NCBI RefSeq assembly: GCF_001654835.1
Contig: NZ_LXEP01000003.1
Location: 248,001-312,000 of the forward strand
DNA from: Buttiauxella gaviniae ATCC 51604
Lineage (GTDB): Bacteria; Pseudomonadota; Gammaproteobacteria; Enterobacterales; Enterobacteriaceae
Direction of reading: 5' to 3'
DNA length: 64,000 nt
This document shows, in pieces, positions 27,649 through 46,404 of the stretch; within the stretch, counting starts at the first letter, position 1; each line of letters opens with the position of its first letter. The notes under the pieces were generated by a model that was not told the origin of the DNA, made no database searches, and worked only from the letters and a program-made list of their open reading frames with translations. The position numbers were made by a program, and so were the translations under genes.

Positions 27649-28143
27649 ATGAAATTGCGAAGCCTGTTGATCCTTGCTGTTATTGCCACTGTAGTGGGTT
27701 GTAAAGCACCGCCGCCAAAAATGACGGACGATACTATCGTGACTAGTGAAATCAATGGCGTCACCCTCACACACCGTTACGCTGTAGCCGCGCCACAAGA
27801 GTTTACCCCAGTTAACGCCAGTTATCGGGCACTCTATTCGGGCTCTATTTTGAGCAAGCCGGATTTTGGTGGGAAAGTGATAAGTACCCTTGAAAACGGA
27901 CAAAGTTATACCGTGCTTGGCGAGGTCGAGAACAAATGGCTCGCGATTGCAGAGCAAGATAAACAAGAAATGTTGGGCTATGTTCCTGCACGCGCTCTGG
28001 TCAAAAGTGAATTGTATGCCCAGGCGCTAAAAAAAGATCGCCCACGTCCGCGTAAGGCTTCTAAGAAAACGACTTGTGTTGCCGTCGATGACGCTAGCAA
28101 AGCCTGTCAGAACGCTAACAGCGGCACCTGGATTATTGATTAA
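27649..28143 (+). CDS. SH3-domain lipoprotein
   Basis: A 164-residue lipoprotein with the lipobox VVGC at residues 15-18. After a short linker, a bacterial SH3-type barrel is seen at about residues 58-118 (ALYSGSILSKPDFGGKVIST then LGEVENKWLAIA and GYVPARALV). The C-terminal tail is basic (KKDRPRPRKASKK) and ends in a possible disulfide pair of cysteines. SH3b domains often bind peptidoglycan. It is the first gene of a three-gene cluster with an exported protein and a membrane pseudokinase. The 27385-27648 region upstream shows no gene; TTGACC at about 27462 may be part of a promoter. Confidence 0.75.
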   Translation: MKLRSLLILAVIATVVGCKAPPPKMTDDTIVTSEINGVTLTHRYAVAAPQEFTPVNASYRALYSGSILSKPDFGGKVISTLENGQSYTVLGEVENKWLAIAEQDKQEMLGYVPARALVKSELYAQALKKDRPRPRKASKKTTCVAVDDASKACQNANSGTWIID

Positions 28144-28202
28144 TCAAAGGCATTTTGTGTCACGGCCTTTTATTTAATATTGCTCGGCTAACAAGGATTT
28201 CT

Positions 28203-29153
28203 ATGAAACTCTGGCTTTCGGGTCTGGCGCTGTTGCTGGCATCTACAACCGTATGGGCTGGGAACTATCGTATCGTTCAGTCTCCTTCGCAAAAGCTGGA
28301 TGTCTGGATAGATGATGTGCAAAACAACACGCCACAGAGCTGGTGTGCTACTGAACTCCCCTTACGAATCGTAGCCAATGGTGATAAAAATCCGTCTGTG
28401 CTCAACGTTTTTATGCCGCGTCTTGGCACCTTGCTGGAAAGCCAGTGTAACTCTGTTCAACTGGTGAGCTGGAAACTGGAAGATCCGCAAGGCCAGACGC
28501 TTGCCGTCGGCACTGCGACCAAAAACAGTGATTGGGCAGTCATTGTTGCGCCGGTAGTTTCAGGTGAACCAAACACACTGCCACTTTCCAATGAGAGCTC
28601 GCCATTAGCAGACCGCACGCCATGGCAAGAGTTTACGTTGCAGGATGGCTGCCATCTGCGCACCTTCTGGCAAGGTGACGCCAATGCTTCGGCAATGTTT
28701 ATCCCCAACGGGAAATGTGAAAACGGCGGCTGGCTGAATGGACGTAGTGAAATCATTCAAAGCGGTATTCACGGTGAAAAACGCAATGAGATGACCTTCG
28801 TGCATGGTTTCCCGGTCAGTGGACTGAGCGCCGATGCGGGTTCTGACAGCCTGCTTATCACAAGCTTGAACAATGAACGCATGGTCGTCAGTAATGAACA
28901 CGCGCCGCAGAGCTGGATGATTTTGCCCTATAACTCCGAGCTAAATGGCTGGCAAGCCACCGGAACCGTGGCTGTTGAAGTTCCGCGTGAAATGACGGTT
29001 GATGAGGCTGGAATTCAGGCGCGATTAAACCAAGTACGCAAAGTATGGTCGGCATGGCTTGCGCCAGATACGCCTATTACCTTGCTGTTGATTGACTCCC
29101 TGCGTCCGCAATTGCGTGATCCGGCCGTGGGCGCATGGCGCGCCCAGAAATAA
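28203..29153 (+). CDS. Exported protein of unknown function
   Basis: A 316-residue protein with a Sec signal peptide cleaved after VWA (residue about 19). The ATG at 28203 follows AAGGA; the open frame upstream has no ribosome site. No known domain is recognised. It holds several cysteines (SWCATELPLRI, ESQCNS, DGCHLRTFW, NGKCENGGW) that probably form disulfides in the periplasm and many beta-prone segments. It lies between the SH3 lipoprotein and the pseudokinase genes, 59 and 40 bases apart, so the three are likely co-expressed and work at the envelope. Confidence 0.65.
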   Translation: MKLWLSGLALLLASTTVWAGNYRIVQSPSQKLDVWIDDVQNNTPQSWCATELPLRIVANGDKNPSVLNVFMPRLGTLLESQCNSVQLVSWKLEDPQGQTLAVGTATKNSDWAVIVAPVVSGEPNTLPLSNESSPLADRTPWQEFTLQDGCHLRTFWQGDANASAMFIPNGKCENGGWLNGRSEIIQSGIHGEKRNEMTFVHGFPVSGLSADAGSDSLLITSLNNERMVVSNEHAPQSWMILPYNSELNGWQATGTVAVEVPREMTVDEAGIQARLNQVRKVWSAWLAPDTPITLLLIDSLRPQLRDPAVGAWRAQK

Positions 29154-29193
29154 CCTGTGAACATTCGTCGATTTCGTGCAGAGAAAGGCCATC

Positions 29194-30579
29194 ATGACTG
29201 ATAAAGATTACGAACAAGAGCTTCCCGACGCTCTGCCACCAGGTTTCCGTTTCGACGAGTTTGAAATTCAGAAAGTGACTGAGTCCACCAACACCAGCGT
29301 GGTTTATAAAGCGTGGGATCATCAACTCGAACGACCGGTAACTATCAATGAGTTTATGCCGCGTGCGCTGACCATACGTAGCGACAATATGCAGCTGGTT
29401 TTGCGCAGTAAACAAGATAGCCAGGCATTCAGCTCGGGTATGAATCGTTTTGTGCAGTCGGCTCGTCAGCTTGCGCAATTCAACCACCCAAACCTGCTTC
29501 AGGTTTTAAGCTTCTGGACGCAAAACGAAACCGCTTATGCGGCAACACGTTACTCCAGCGGTATGACGCTTGCCGAACTTCATCAACAACATCCTGAAAT
29601 CATCAACGATGCCTGGTTACGCAGGATATTGCCGATGCTGTGCGGGGCGCTGGCAACATTGCACGACGAAGGATTTATTCATCGTGATTTGTCCCTGCGC
29701 AGTATTCAAATTCAGGACAACGGAGCGCCGCTGCTACTTAATGCAGGTGCTCCACTACGTGCCAATTCAGAAAACAGCGACGAGATTAAAACGCCGCTTA
29801 ATCCTGGTTTTGCCCCGTTGGAACAGTACGCTGACGATCTCGAAAACCAACTAGGGCCGTGGACTGATATCTATGCACTCGGCGCCATTCTATATACTTT
29901 GATAACAGGCACCTGCCCTCCAGCCAGTGTCACCCGCACGATTCAGGACCCTTGCGTTAAGCTCGCGAAGAATCGCCCTGAAGGCTATTCCCAGAGTTTG
30001 TTGCAGGCCGTCGATCACGCCCTGGCGCTAAAACCTGAAGACCGCCCGCAATCTATTGCTGAATTTGCAGCCCTTGCCGAGATTCCGATGAGCGGCATCA
30101 ATGGCCTCGCATCGCTAAAACAACCAGGGACCATGTTGGTTGCTCTGGAAGATGCAGAGATTACCCCGCTGTCTCCTTTACGCAAACGCTACAAATTGCC
30201 ACTACAGATAGCGGCTAGTTTGTTGGTCGGCGTGGCTATAGGTGCGGTTATTTTTGGTGGCCATTTCTCGACAACACCGACTTCCGAGACAGCGAAACTT
30301 GAGTCACCCGCGGTACAAAAAGTCCAGGCGGTGGCAACTCCAGCTGCTCTACCCGCCACTGACGGTATGCTGGCGCGCGTTTATGTCCGCATGAATGACG
30401 GTGAAGAGTTGAATGTGAATGGCAAAACAGAAAAAATCACACCGGGGGCCAATGGTTATGGTTTCCTGCAACTGCCTGCCGGAAAATATCAGATTACCCT
30501 GCGTGATAATAAACAGACGCGAAACATGACGTTGTCTGTGGAAAAAGCAGGAACATGGTTGATTAATCCGCAAGGGTAA
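29194..30579 (+). CDS. Membrane-anchored protein kinase homologue, predicted pseudokinase
   Basis: A 461-residue protein with a cytosolic Ser/Thr kinase fold (about residues 23-292), one membrane helix (about 335-357) and a periplasmic PEGA-like domain (about 392-461, with LPAGKYQITLRDNKQ). The fold is clear from VVYKAWDHQLERPV, FIHRDLSLRSIQI and GPWTDIYALGAILYTL. Key residues are lost: the VAIK lysine is Asn52 (VTINEF), the metal Asn of the catalytic loop is Ser170, the DFG Asp is Asn183 (LLNAG), and the Gly-rich loop has no glycines (TESTNTS). Only the HRD Asp165 remains. It should therefore be catalytically inactive and act as a scaffold or sensor. Start at 29194 follows AAAGG. Confidence 0.8.
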   Translation: MTDKDYEQELPDALPPGFRFDEFEIQKVTESTNTSVVYKAWDHQLERPVTINEFMPRALTIRSDNMQLVLRSKQDSQAFSSGMNRFVQSARQLAQFNHPNLLQVLSFWTQNETAYAATRYSSGMTLAELHQQHPEIINDAWLRRILPMLCGALATLHDEGFIHRDLSLRSIQIQDNGAPLLLNAGAPLRANSENSDEIKTPLNPGFAPLEQYADDLENQLGPWTDIYALGAILYTLITGTCPPASVTRTIQDPCVKLAKNRPEGYSQSLLQAVDHALALKPEDRPQSIAEFAALAEIPMSGINGLASLKQPGTMLVALEDAEITPLSPLRKRYKLPLQIAASLLVGVAIGAVIFGGHFSTTPTSETAKLESPAVQKVQAVATPAALPATDGMLARVYVRMNDGEELNVNGKTEKITPGANGYGFLQLPAGKYQITLRDNKQTRNMTLSVEKAGTWLINPQG

Positions 30580-30715
30580 GAGCCAGTGCCACCGGTAAAT
30601 TATCTGCTTTCCTTTAATATGCGACATGGCACCTGGTACTGCCCGCAAATTCGTCTAAGGTTTTCATAGGGTTGATCGCTAAAACTTCACGCGATCATGA
30701 AAAGGAGAACAATAG

Positions 30716-32428
30716 ATGATAAATCCTGCTTTGCGCCGTCCTCGTAGTTTATTGCTTGCGATTCAAATAGCTATCGGTTGTGCGTTCGTCGCTTTTACCT
30801 TGCCCGCTTCGGCGGCTGACGAACAACAACCGCAGCCCCAGCCACCAGATGTGCTCCTTGGCCCGTTATTTACCGATGTCCAGACTGCAAAATTATTCCC
30901 TGACCAAAAGACATTTGCAGATGCGGTTCCTAATAACGATCCGTTAATGATCCTTGCGGACTACCGCATGCAGCGCAATCAATCTGGCTTCGATTTACGT
31001 CATTTTGTGAATGTGAACTTCACCTTGCCGCGCGAGGGTGAAAAATATGTTCCACCTGAAGGACAGACGCTGCGTGAACATATTGATAGCCTGTGGCCGG
31101 TGCTAACGCGCACCACAGATAGCGTTGATAAATGGGACTCGTTGCTGCCGCTACCTAAGCCGTATGTCGTACCCGGCGGGCGTTTCCGCGAAGTTTATTA
31201 TTGGGACAGCTATTTCACCATGCTTGGGCTTGCAGAAAGCGGTCACTGGGACAAAGTGCAGGATATGGTGGACAACTTTGCCCATGAAATTGATGCCTGG
31301 GGGCATATTCCCAATGGCAACCGCAGTTATTATCTGAGCCGTTCGCAACCACCGTTCTTTGCCTTTATGGTCAAACTGTTGGCCAGCCATAACGGTGATG
31401 AAACCTACACCACTTACCTGCCCCAATTGAAAAAAGAGTACGCCTACTGGATGCAGGGCAGCGATACGCTGCAACCGGGTTCTGAAAACCTGCGCGTGGT
31501 GAAACTTAAAGATGGTTCAGTCCTGAACCGCTATTGGGATGACAGAGATACGCCACGTACTGAATCTTATCTGGATGATGTGACTACCGCGAAGAACAAC
31601 CCGAATCGCCCGGCAACAGAAATCTATCGTGATTTGCGTGCCGCTGCCGCCTCGGGCTGGGATTTCAGCTCTCGCTGGATGGATAACCCAGAACAACTTG
31701 GTTCGATTCGCACCACCTCAATCGTGCCAGTGGATTTAAACGCCCTGTTATTCCAGATGGAGAAAACGCTGGCGCACGCCAGCACTGTAGCGAAAGACAC
31801 CAGTGCAGCAACGCAATACCAGCAACTGGCAGATGCTCGCCAGAAAGCTATGGAAGCGCATTTGTGGAATAGCAAACAGGACTGGTATGCCGATTACGAT
31901 CTCAAAACTAACGCTGTTCGTTCTCAGTTGACCGCCGCCGCACTGTTCCCACTTTATGTGCATGCGGCCTCGAAAGAGCGCGCGGACAAAATGGCAACCA
32001 TCACCCGTGCGCAATTGCTTAAAGCTGGTGGACTTGCAACAACCAATCTGAACACGGGCCAGCAGTGGGATGCCCCAAATGGCTGGGCTCCCTTGCAATG
32101 GGTGGCCACCGAAGGGCTGCAGAACTATGGGCATAAAGATTTAGCCATGGAAGTCACCTGGCGCTTCCTCACCAATGTGCAGCATACCTACAACCGCGAG
32201 CAGAAACTGGTTGAAAAGTATGATGTATCCAGCACGGGTACGGGCGGTGGTGGCGGAGAATATCCTCTCCAGGATGGTTTTGGTTGGACCAACGGCGTGA
32301 CGCTGAAAATGCTCGATTTGTTATGCGGTAAAGAGAAGCCCTGCGATTCCACACCGGATAAATTGCCTTCTGCAACACCGGGGCCTGTGACTGAAACTAC
32401 AAAACCTACGGCGGCTTCAACCCAGTAA
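30716..32428 (+). CDS. treA: Periplasmic trehalase TreA
   Basis: A 570-residue GH37 trehalase that splits trehalose to two glucose in the periplasm at high osmolarity. The signal peptide is cleaved near PASA (about residue 32). Trehalase signature 1 is [15 protein letters not shown] and signature 2 is [12 protein letters not shown]; the glycine-rich [18 protein letters not shown] follows near the C-terminus. A Pro/Thr-rich tail of about 30 residues ends the protein, as in E. coli. The ATG follows AAGGAG. In E. coli treA lies next to ymgE; here about 12 kb with a TonB receptor and the ebg-ygj genes lie between them. Confidence 0.96.
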   Translation: MINPALRRPRSLLLAIQIAIGCAFVAFTLPASAADEQQPQPQPPDVLLGPLFTDVQTAKLFPDQKTFADAVPNNDPLMILADYRMQRNQSGFDLRHFVNVNFTLPREGEKYVPPEGQTLREHIDSLWPVLTRTTDSVDKWDSLLPLPKPYVVPGGRFREVYYWDSYFTMLGLAESGHWDKVQDMVDNFAHEIDAWGHIPNGNRSYYLSRSQPPFFAFMVKLLASHNGDETYTTYLPQLKKEYAYWMQGSDTLQPGSENLRVVKLKDGSVLNRYWDDRDTPRTESYLDDVTTAKNNPNRPATEIYRDLRAAAASGWDFSSRWMDNPEQLGSIRTTSIVPVDLNALLFQMEKTLAHASTVAKDTSAATQYQQLADARQKAMEAHLWNSKQDWYADYDLKTNAVRSQLTAAALFPLYVHAASKERADKMATITRAQLLKAGGLATTNLNTGQQWDAPNGWAPLQWVATEGLQNYGHKDLAMEVTWRFLTNVQHTYNREQKLVEKYDVSSTGTGGGGGEYPLQDGFGWTNGVTLKMLDLLCGKEKPCDSTPDKLPSATPGPVTETTKPTAASTQ

Positions 32429-32451
32429 CGTCGTTCCAACGGCCTCATCCC

Positions 32452-32485
32452 CTCCTTCTCCTTTTCTCCAGGAGAAGGAGTAAAA
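32452..32485 (+). terminator. treA terminator
   Basis: CTCCTTCTCC and GGAGAAGGAG form a perfect ten-base stem with a nine-base loop, 24 bases after the treA stop. The tail is TAAAAATCC, not a pure T-run. Confidence 0.55.
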
Positions 32486-32610
32486 ATCCCCCCCTCAACC
32501 GACTCCCGTTAGACCTTCTCCCATGGAGAGGGTCGTACTCCTCTGTAAAAACACTAATATTTTCATGGGTTTTAATTCTCTACCTGCCAATATTTGCACT
32601 TGCTTACACA

Positions 32611-32641
32611 AACAATAACAATAATAATTCGCATTCCTATT
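32611..32641 (-). promoter_or_regulatory. Candidate Fur box before the TonB receptor
   Basis: On the reverse strand AATGCGAATTATTATTGTTA closely follows the Fur-box core GAGAATTATTATC. It lies about 95 bases before the receptor start. The match is by eye. Confidence 0.6.
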
Positions 32642-32734
32642 CGTTATAAGATCGCCTGAATTTATACCAACCTCTCCGACACAGATCGGCCCTTCAGGTG
32701 ATAACAAAAAAGACATTCTCGGGAAAATAATTAA

Positions 32735-34912
32735 ATGAAACTGGCATTTACCGTAAAGCGTTCCGCTTTACTCTGCGCGCTTGCTCTTGCTGCTCCAACC
32801 TACGCGATGGCGGAAGATACCGTTATTGTGACCGATACACTGACAGAAACCTCCACCAGCCCAACTCAGGGTTACAGCGCGACGGTCAGTCGTGGTGCTA
32901 CCAAAACTGATGAGCCGTTAATCACTACCGGTCAGTCGGTGTCTGTCGTGACTCGTCAACAAATTGATGATCAGGGTGCATTATCTGTAAACAGCGCGCT
33001 CAACTACACCCCGGGTGCTTTCACTGGTTTTGCTGGTGGTGCAACTCGTTATGACACTGTCGCACTGCGCGGTTTCCACGGAGGTGATGTGAATAACATC
33101 TTCCTTGATGGCTTGCGCCTGATGAGTGACGGCGGGAGCTACAACGTGGTGCAGGTTGATCCATGGTTCCTTGAGCGTATTGACGTTATCAAAGGGCCTT
33201 CTTCAGCTCTTTACGGACAAACCATTCCTGGCGGACTGGTAATGGAGACCTCAAAGCGACCGCAGTTCATTGAGGAAGGCCACGTTCGTGCCATGTACGG
33301 TAACAACAATACCACCGGCACCGCATTCGACTATACCAATGCGATTAACGATGAATGGGCCTGGCGCCTCATCGGTATGACAAAAAATACTGATACCCAG
33401 TATGAGAAAACCCGTGAAGAACGCTATGCCATCTCCCCGTCTGTGTTATGGCAGCCGAGCGAAAATACCTCATTGGTGATGCGTGCATACCTGGAAAAAG
33501 ATCCTTCAGGTGGCTTCCACGGATCGGTTCCGGCAGATGGTAGTCTCTATTCGTCTACTGGCCGTAAACTCAGCACCGGCTTCTCTGATGTAGAACCGGG
33601 CAATGACGAATTCAAACGCCACCAGCAGATTTACAGTTACGAGTTCGCTCATAGCTTTAATGACACTTGGGCGTTCCGCTCCAACGCCAGCTACACCCAC
33701 TCAAACGTGGGCCTCAAGCAGGCTTACCAGATTGGCTGGGCAGATGCCGCGCACGACGAATTGATGCGTTATTACAGCGGTGAAACCTCGTCTCTCGACG
33801 CTTACGCCATCGATAACCAACTGGAAGCAGATTTCGCAACCGGCGAACTGGACCACAAAGTGGTGCTTGGCGGGGAATTCCATAAATACACCAATAACCT
33901 GTCTGACGATTCTGCTTATACCACCAACCTAAACCCATGGACGGGCGAGTCCGGTGGACCTGGCGGTTTCTACTATTACGATCCGCGTGACCCGACTTAC
34001 TCCACTATCAACCAGGGTCTGTTGACCAAAGCAGGTAAGCGTCAGTACGAACAAACAGGCGTCTATTTACAAGATGATATGAAGTGGAATCAGTGGCATA
34101 TGACGCTGTCTGGTCGTTACGACCATATGGTGACCAAAAGCCATATCGTGGCTGAAGCCATTGATAGTGACGTGACAGATAACCGCACTGATGATCATTT
34201 CAGCGGACGTGCCTCCCTGCTTTATGCGTTCAACAACGGGGTTTCTCCTTACGTCAGTTACAGCCAGGCAATTACACCGCAGGTTCTGCCTGATGCAGAA
34301 GGCAAATTGCTGAAGCCGACCACTGCCGAACAGTACGAAGCGGGTGTGAAATATCAGCCAGCTGGCACAGTAGATATGTATACCGTTGCGCTGTACGACC
34401 TGACACAAAAAGATGTCGGTAACCGTGTAGTTCAGGGCAGCTACTTTGAGCCAGCAGGTAAAGTTCACTCGCAGGGCGTTGAGCTGGAAGCGCGTTCACA
34501 GTGGAATCAGCGTTTCTCAACCATCGCTGGTTACACATACAACAAAGTACGCTTTAAAGATGCAATCGACGGTAACGATGGCAACACGCCGTATGTTACA
34601 CCTGACCAAATGGCAAGCTTGTGGGGAATGTTCAAAGCCGACTTAGGTATCAGTCTGGGTGCGGGCGTACGCTACATTGGCAAGCAATGGGCAGATAACG
34701 AGAATACCCTGCGTGTACCTTCTGTCACTCTGCTTGATGCGATGGTACGTGCCGATATGGGTGCGTGGACGCCATCTTTGAAAGGGGCTTTCGTGCAAGT
34801 TAATGCCACCAACCTGACAGGCCGTGATTACGTTGCGGGCTGTTACGGTACCGGCTATTGCTACTGGGGTGCAGAGCGTTCTGTTATTGCGACCGTGGGA
34901 TATGATTTTTAA
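32735..34912 (+). CDS. TonB-dependent siderophore receptor (hydroxamate type, FhuA/FoxA-like)
   Basis: A 725-residue outer-membrane receptor. The signal peptide is cleaved after AMA (residue 26). A TonB-box-like stretch (EDTVIVT) is followed by the plug domain with QSVSVVTRQQIDDQGA, ALRGFHGGD and VIKGPSSALYGQTIPGG, then a 22-strand barrel that ends in Phe (VGYDF). The cysteine pair in AGCYGTGYCYWGAERS near the C-terminus is like that of ferrichrome and ferrioxamine receptors. A Fur box precedes it and a terminator follows. No permease or siderophore biosynthesis genes are adjacent, so it probably feeds a general hydroxamate uptake system such as Fhu. Confidence 0.87.
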   Translation: MKLAFTVKRSALLCALALAAPTYAMAEDTVIVTDTLTETSTSPTQGYSATVSRGATKTDEPLITTGQSVSVVTRQQIDDQGALSVNSALNYTPGAFTGFAGGATRYDTVALRGFHGGDVNNIFLDGLRLMSDGGSYNVVQVDPWFLERIDVIKGPSSALYGQTIPGGLVMETSKRPQFIEEGHVRAMYGNNNTTGTAFDYTNAINDEWAWRLIGMTKNTDTQYEKTREERYAISPSVLWQPSENTSLVMRAYLEKDPSGGFHGSVPADGSLYSSTGRKLSTGFSDVEPGNDEFKRHQQIYSYEFAHSFNDTWAFRSNASYTHSNVGLKQAYQIGWADAAHDELMRYYSGETSSLDAYAIDNQLEADFATGELDHKVVLGGEFHKYTNNLSDDSAYTTNLNPWTGESGGPGGFYYYDPRDPTYSTINQGLLTKAGKRQYEQTGVYLQDDMKWNQWHMTLSGRYDHMVTKSHIVAEAIDSDVTDNRTDDHFSGRASLLYAFNNGVSPYVSYSQAITPQVLPDAEGKLLKPTTAEQYEAGVKYQPAGTVDMYTVALYDLTQKDVGNRVVQGSYFEPAGKVHSQGVELEARSQWNQRFSTIAGYTYNKVRFKDAIDGNDGNTPYVTPDQMASLWGMFKADLGISLGAGVRYIGKQWADNENTLRVPSVTLLDAMVRADMGAWTPSLKGAFVQVNATNLTGRDYVAGCYGTGYCYWGAERSVIATVGYDF

Positions 34913-34927
34913 GTTTTGTTAACGCTA

Positions 34928-34960
34928 GTGTCGGATGTCGCCTCGCTAATCCGACCTGCG
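34928..34960. repeat. REP-like palindrome
   Basis: GTGTCGGATGTCGCCTCGCT followed by AATCCGACCTGCG matches the enterobacterial REP pattern (TCGGAT...ATCCGAC). It lies between the receptor stop and its terminator. Confidence 0.65.
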
Positions 34961-34970
34961 AAACATAGAT

Positions 34971-34994
34971 ACGGCCCCGTTTGGGGCCGTTTTT

Positions 34995-34995
<1 letters not shown>
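34971..34995. terminator. Terminator of the TonB receptor gene, convergent with ygjI
   Basis: ACGGCCCC-GTTT-GGGGCCGT followed by TTTTT is a strong Rho-independent terminator on the plus strand. The opposite side lacks a T-run of equal quality, but the stem can also slow ygjI transcripts. Confidence 0.85.
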
Positions 34996-40201
<5,206 letters not shown>

Positions 40202-40241
40202 TGCCGTGGCGATCACAATAAATCAACACGCGGTATAAAAC

Positions 40242-40278
40242 AAAAAGCCCTGCTGATGTAAGAAACCAGCAGGGCTTA
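40242..40278 (-). terminator. ebgR terminator
   Basis: AAGCCCTGCTG and CAGCAGGGCTT form an 11-base stem; on the reverse strand it is followed by TTTTTG, and it lies 19 bases after the ebgR stop. Confidence 0.8.
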
Positions 40279-40296
40279 TGGGATGAGTTGTTGATT

Positions 40297-41343
<1,047 letters not shown>

Positions 41344-41390
41344 CTACTCGCATTGTGATCCACTTATCGCTTTACCGATTTAAGTATATA

Positions 41391-41413
41391 TTTTAGTAAA
41401 TATTTAACTAGTA
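41391..41413. promoter_or_regulatory. Candidate EbgR operator before ygjJ
   Basis: TTTTAGTAAATATTTAACTA contains the same TAGTAAATATTTA found before ebgA, about 60 bases ahead of ygjJ and 115 ahead of ebgR. It could control both divergent genes. Confidence 0.55.
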
Positions 41414-41447
41414 TAAGCGGCATTCCACGGATCGATAACCGCAATAA

Positions 41448-44907
<3,460 letters not shown>

Positions 44908-44916
44908 CAAACGTAA

Positions 44917-44938
44917 AACGGCCCCAAATGGGGCCGTT
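44917..44938. terminator. Hairpin after ygjK
   Basis: AACGGCCCC-AAAT-GGGGCCGTT is a nine-base perfect stem ten bases after ygjK. The T-run is on the reverse strand (TTTTACG), facing ymgE transcripts, so it may serve both sides. Confidence 0.65.
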
Positions 44939-44965
44939 ACAAAATAGGTAAAGACCTATCCTCTA

Positions 44966-45070
44966 AATAATTGGAGTTGCATCAAGGCGGCAAACTCAGG
45001 AATCCCCAGGAGCTTACTGGGGTGAGTGAGTGCAGCCAACGCCGAGACGACTTCAAGTATGACGAGGATA
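44966..45070. repeat. ERIC element
   Basis: TAATTGGAGTTGCATCAAGG opens it, GAATCCCCAGGAGCTTACTG is the centre, and GTGCAGCCAACGC with TTCAAGTATGACGAGGATA closes it. About 14 bases of the central palindrome are missing. It lies between ygjK and the end of ymgE. Confidence 0.85.
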
Positions 45071-45071
45071 G

Positions 45072-45323
45072 TTAGCGACGAACCATACGGTAAATAACCA
45101 AAACAATAATCGCACCTGCTACTGCGACAAGGAAACTTGGCAAGTTAAAGCCCGTGACGCTGCCGCCGATATGAAGAAATGTTGCAATCCATCCACCAAC
45201 GACAGCACCAATAATCCCTAAAATACAGGTCAGGATAAACCCGCCGCCGTCTTTACCAGGCATAATTAATTTTGCGATAACACCAGCTATCAAACCGAAA
45301 ATAATCCAGGCCAGAATACCCAT
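45072..45323 (-). CDS. ymgE: YmgE, GlsB/YeaQ/YmgE family membrane protein
   Basis: An 83-residue protein of three hydrophobic helices, with MGILAWIIFGLIAGVIAKL, the loop MPGKDGGG and GGWIATFLH, all typical of the transglycosylase-associated/GlsB family found in stress responses. The ATG at 45323 follows AGAGGA. Its place next to ycgR matches E. coli ymgE. The molecular function is unknown. Confidence 0.9.
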   Translation of the reverse strand: MGILAWIIFGLIAGVIAKLIMPGKDGGGFILTCILGIIGAVVGGWIATFLHIGGSVTGFNLPSFLVAVAGAIIVLVIYRMVRR

Positions 45324-45487
45324 GTTGAACATCCTCTTCATTATTGTGTGTGGTAACAAGCCAGAATCCACATCAGTTTCGTCGCGGGTTCTGTCTGTCG
45401 GTACGCTAAGTATAATCAAATGTTAGGAAAATGTGACTAGCATCACTAAGTTATTGAATTTATCCGCATCGCGCCTTGAGATTTATC

Positions 45488-45514
45488 TTAAGTTTTTTAC
45501 ATTATTGCCGATAA
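45488..45514 (+). promoter_or_regulatory. FliA (sigma 28) promoter for ycgR
   Basis: TTAAGTTT, an 11-base spacer and GCCGATAA fit the class 3 flagellar consensus TAAAGTTT-N11-GCCGATAA with one mismatch. It ends 31 bases before the ycgR start. Confidence 0.88.
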
Positions 45515-45544
45515 GATTGCTTACCGCTTTCAAAAAACCACAAC

Positions 45545-46288
45545 ATGGACCTGGCCTTGAGTAACTATAACGAGCAGTTTCTGAAACAAAGTCCTCTGGC
45601 AGTATTAGGCGTGTTACGTGATCTCCATAAAAACCAAGTCCCGGTTCGTCTGAGTTGGCCATCGGGGCAATTTATCAGCAAAATCCTTGAGGTTACGGCG
45701 ACTGGTTTGATCGTGGATTTTGGAAGCCAGGGGCATGAAAATCAGGCGGCGCAAAAAGCGACCAACATACAGTTCATTGCTGAGACTGAAGGGGCAAAGG
45801 TAGAATTTATAATGCCTAAGATGCAGGTAATAAGTTACCTGAACTTACCGGCATTCCACGCCCCGCTACCTCCCGCTTTGTGGTTCGTACAACGCCGGGA
45901 ATACTTTCGCATCAGTGCCCCACTTCAGCCCTATTACCTCTGCAATACCACGCTCTCTAATGGCTCGCCATTCCAGTTCAGGCTATGTGATTTGTCATTA
46001 GGGGGAATGGGCGCACTGGTTGATGGGCCTCTGCCAGAAGGGTTGAGTACAGGAATGCGTTTCTCACAGGTGGAAATAGATTTAGTGCAGTGGGGTAAGT
46101 TTCACTTTGATATGCAGCTGATAACGCTTTCGGAACGAAAAGTCATCGACGGTAAAAATCAGACCATCAGCACCCCTCGCCTGAGTTTCCGCTTCCTGAA
46201 TGTGAACCCGGCCGTTGAGCGCGAACTACAGCGCATTATTTTTTCGCTGGAACGATCGGCGCGTGAAAAAGCAGAACGAGTGAAGTAA
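45545..46288 (+). CDS. ycgR: YcgR, c-di-GMP-dependent flagellar brake
   Basis: A 247-residue protein with an N-terminal YcgR domain and a C-terminal PilZ domain. The c-di-GMP motif is complete: Arg118-x-x-x-Arg122 in QRREYFR and Asp149-x-Ser-x-x-Gly in DLSLGG. Bound to c-di-GMP, YcgR contacts the flagellar motor and slows swimming. A sigma 28 promoter just upstream places it in the flagellar regulon, as in E. coli. Confidence 0.96.
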   Translation: MDLALSNYNEQFLKQSPLAVLGVLRDLHKNQVPVRLSWPSGQFISKILEVTATGLIVDFGSQGHENQAAQKATNIQFIAETEGAKVEFIMPKMQVISYLNLPAFHAPLPPALWFVQRREYFRISAPLQPYYLCNTTLSNGSPFQFRLCDLSLGGMGALVDGPLPEGLSTGMRFSQVEIDLVQWGKFHFDMQLITLSERKVIDGKNQTISTPRLSFRFLNVNPAVERELQRIIFSLERSAREKAERVK

Positions 46289-46320
46289 ACAGTTTAAGAC
46301 AGACACTAAAAAATTCGAGT

Positions 46321-46389
46321 TGCATAAAGGCGAAAGGCCGCAGACCCCAGACGCATAGAAAACGATGTGACTGGGATGTGCGGTTGTGC
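46321..46389. repeat. Degenerate ERIC element
   Basis: AAAATTCGAGTTGCATAAAG is a good ERIC start; the remainder (CAGACCCCAGACGC ... GTGACTGGGATGTGCGG) is a diverged central and right part. It lies between the convergent ycgR and emtA genes. Confidence 0.5.
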
Positions 46390-46404
46390 TTTAAAAATGA
46401 CTTG

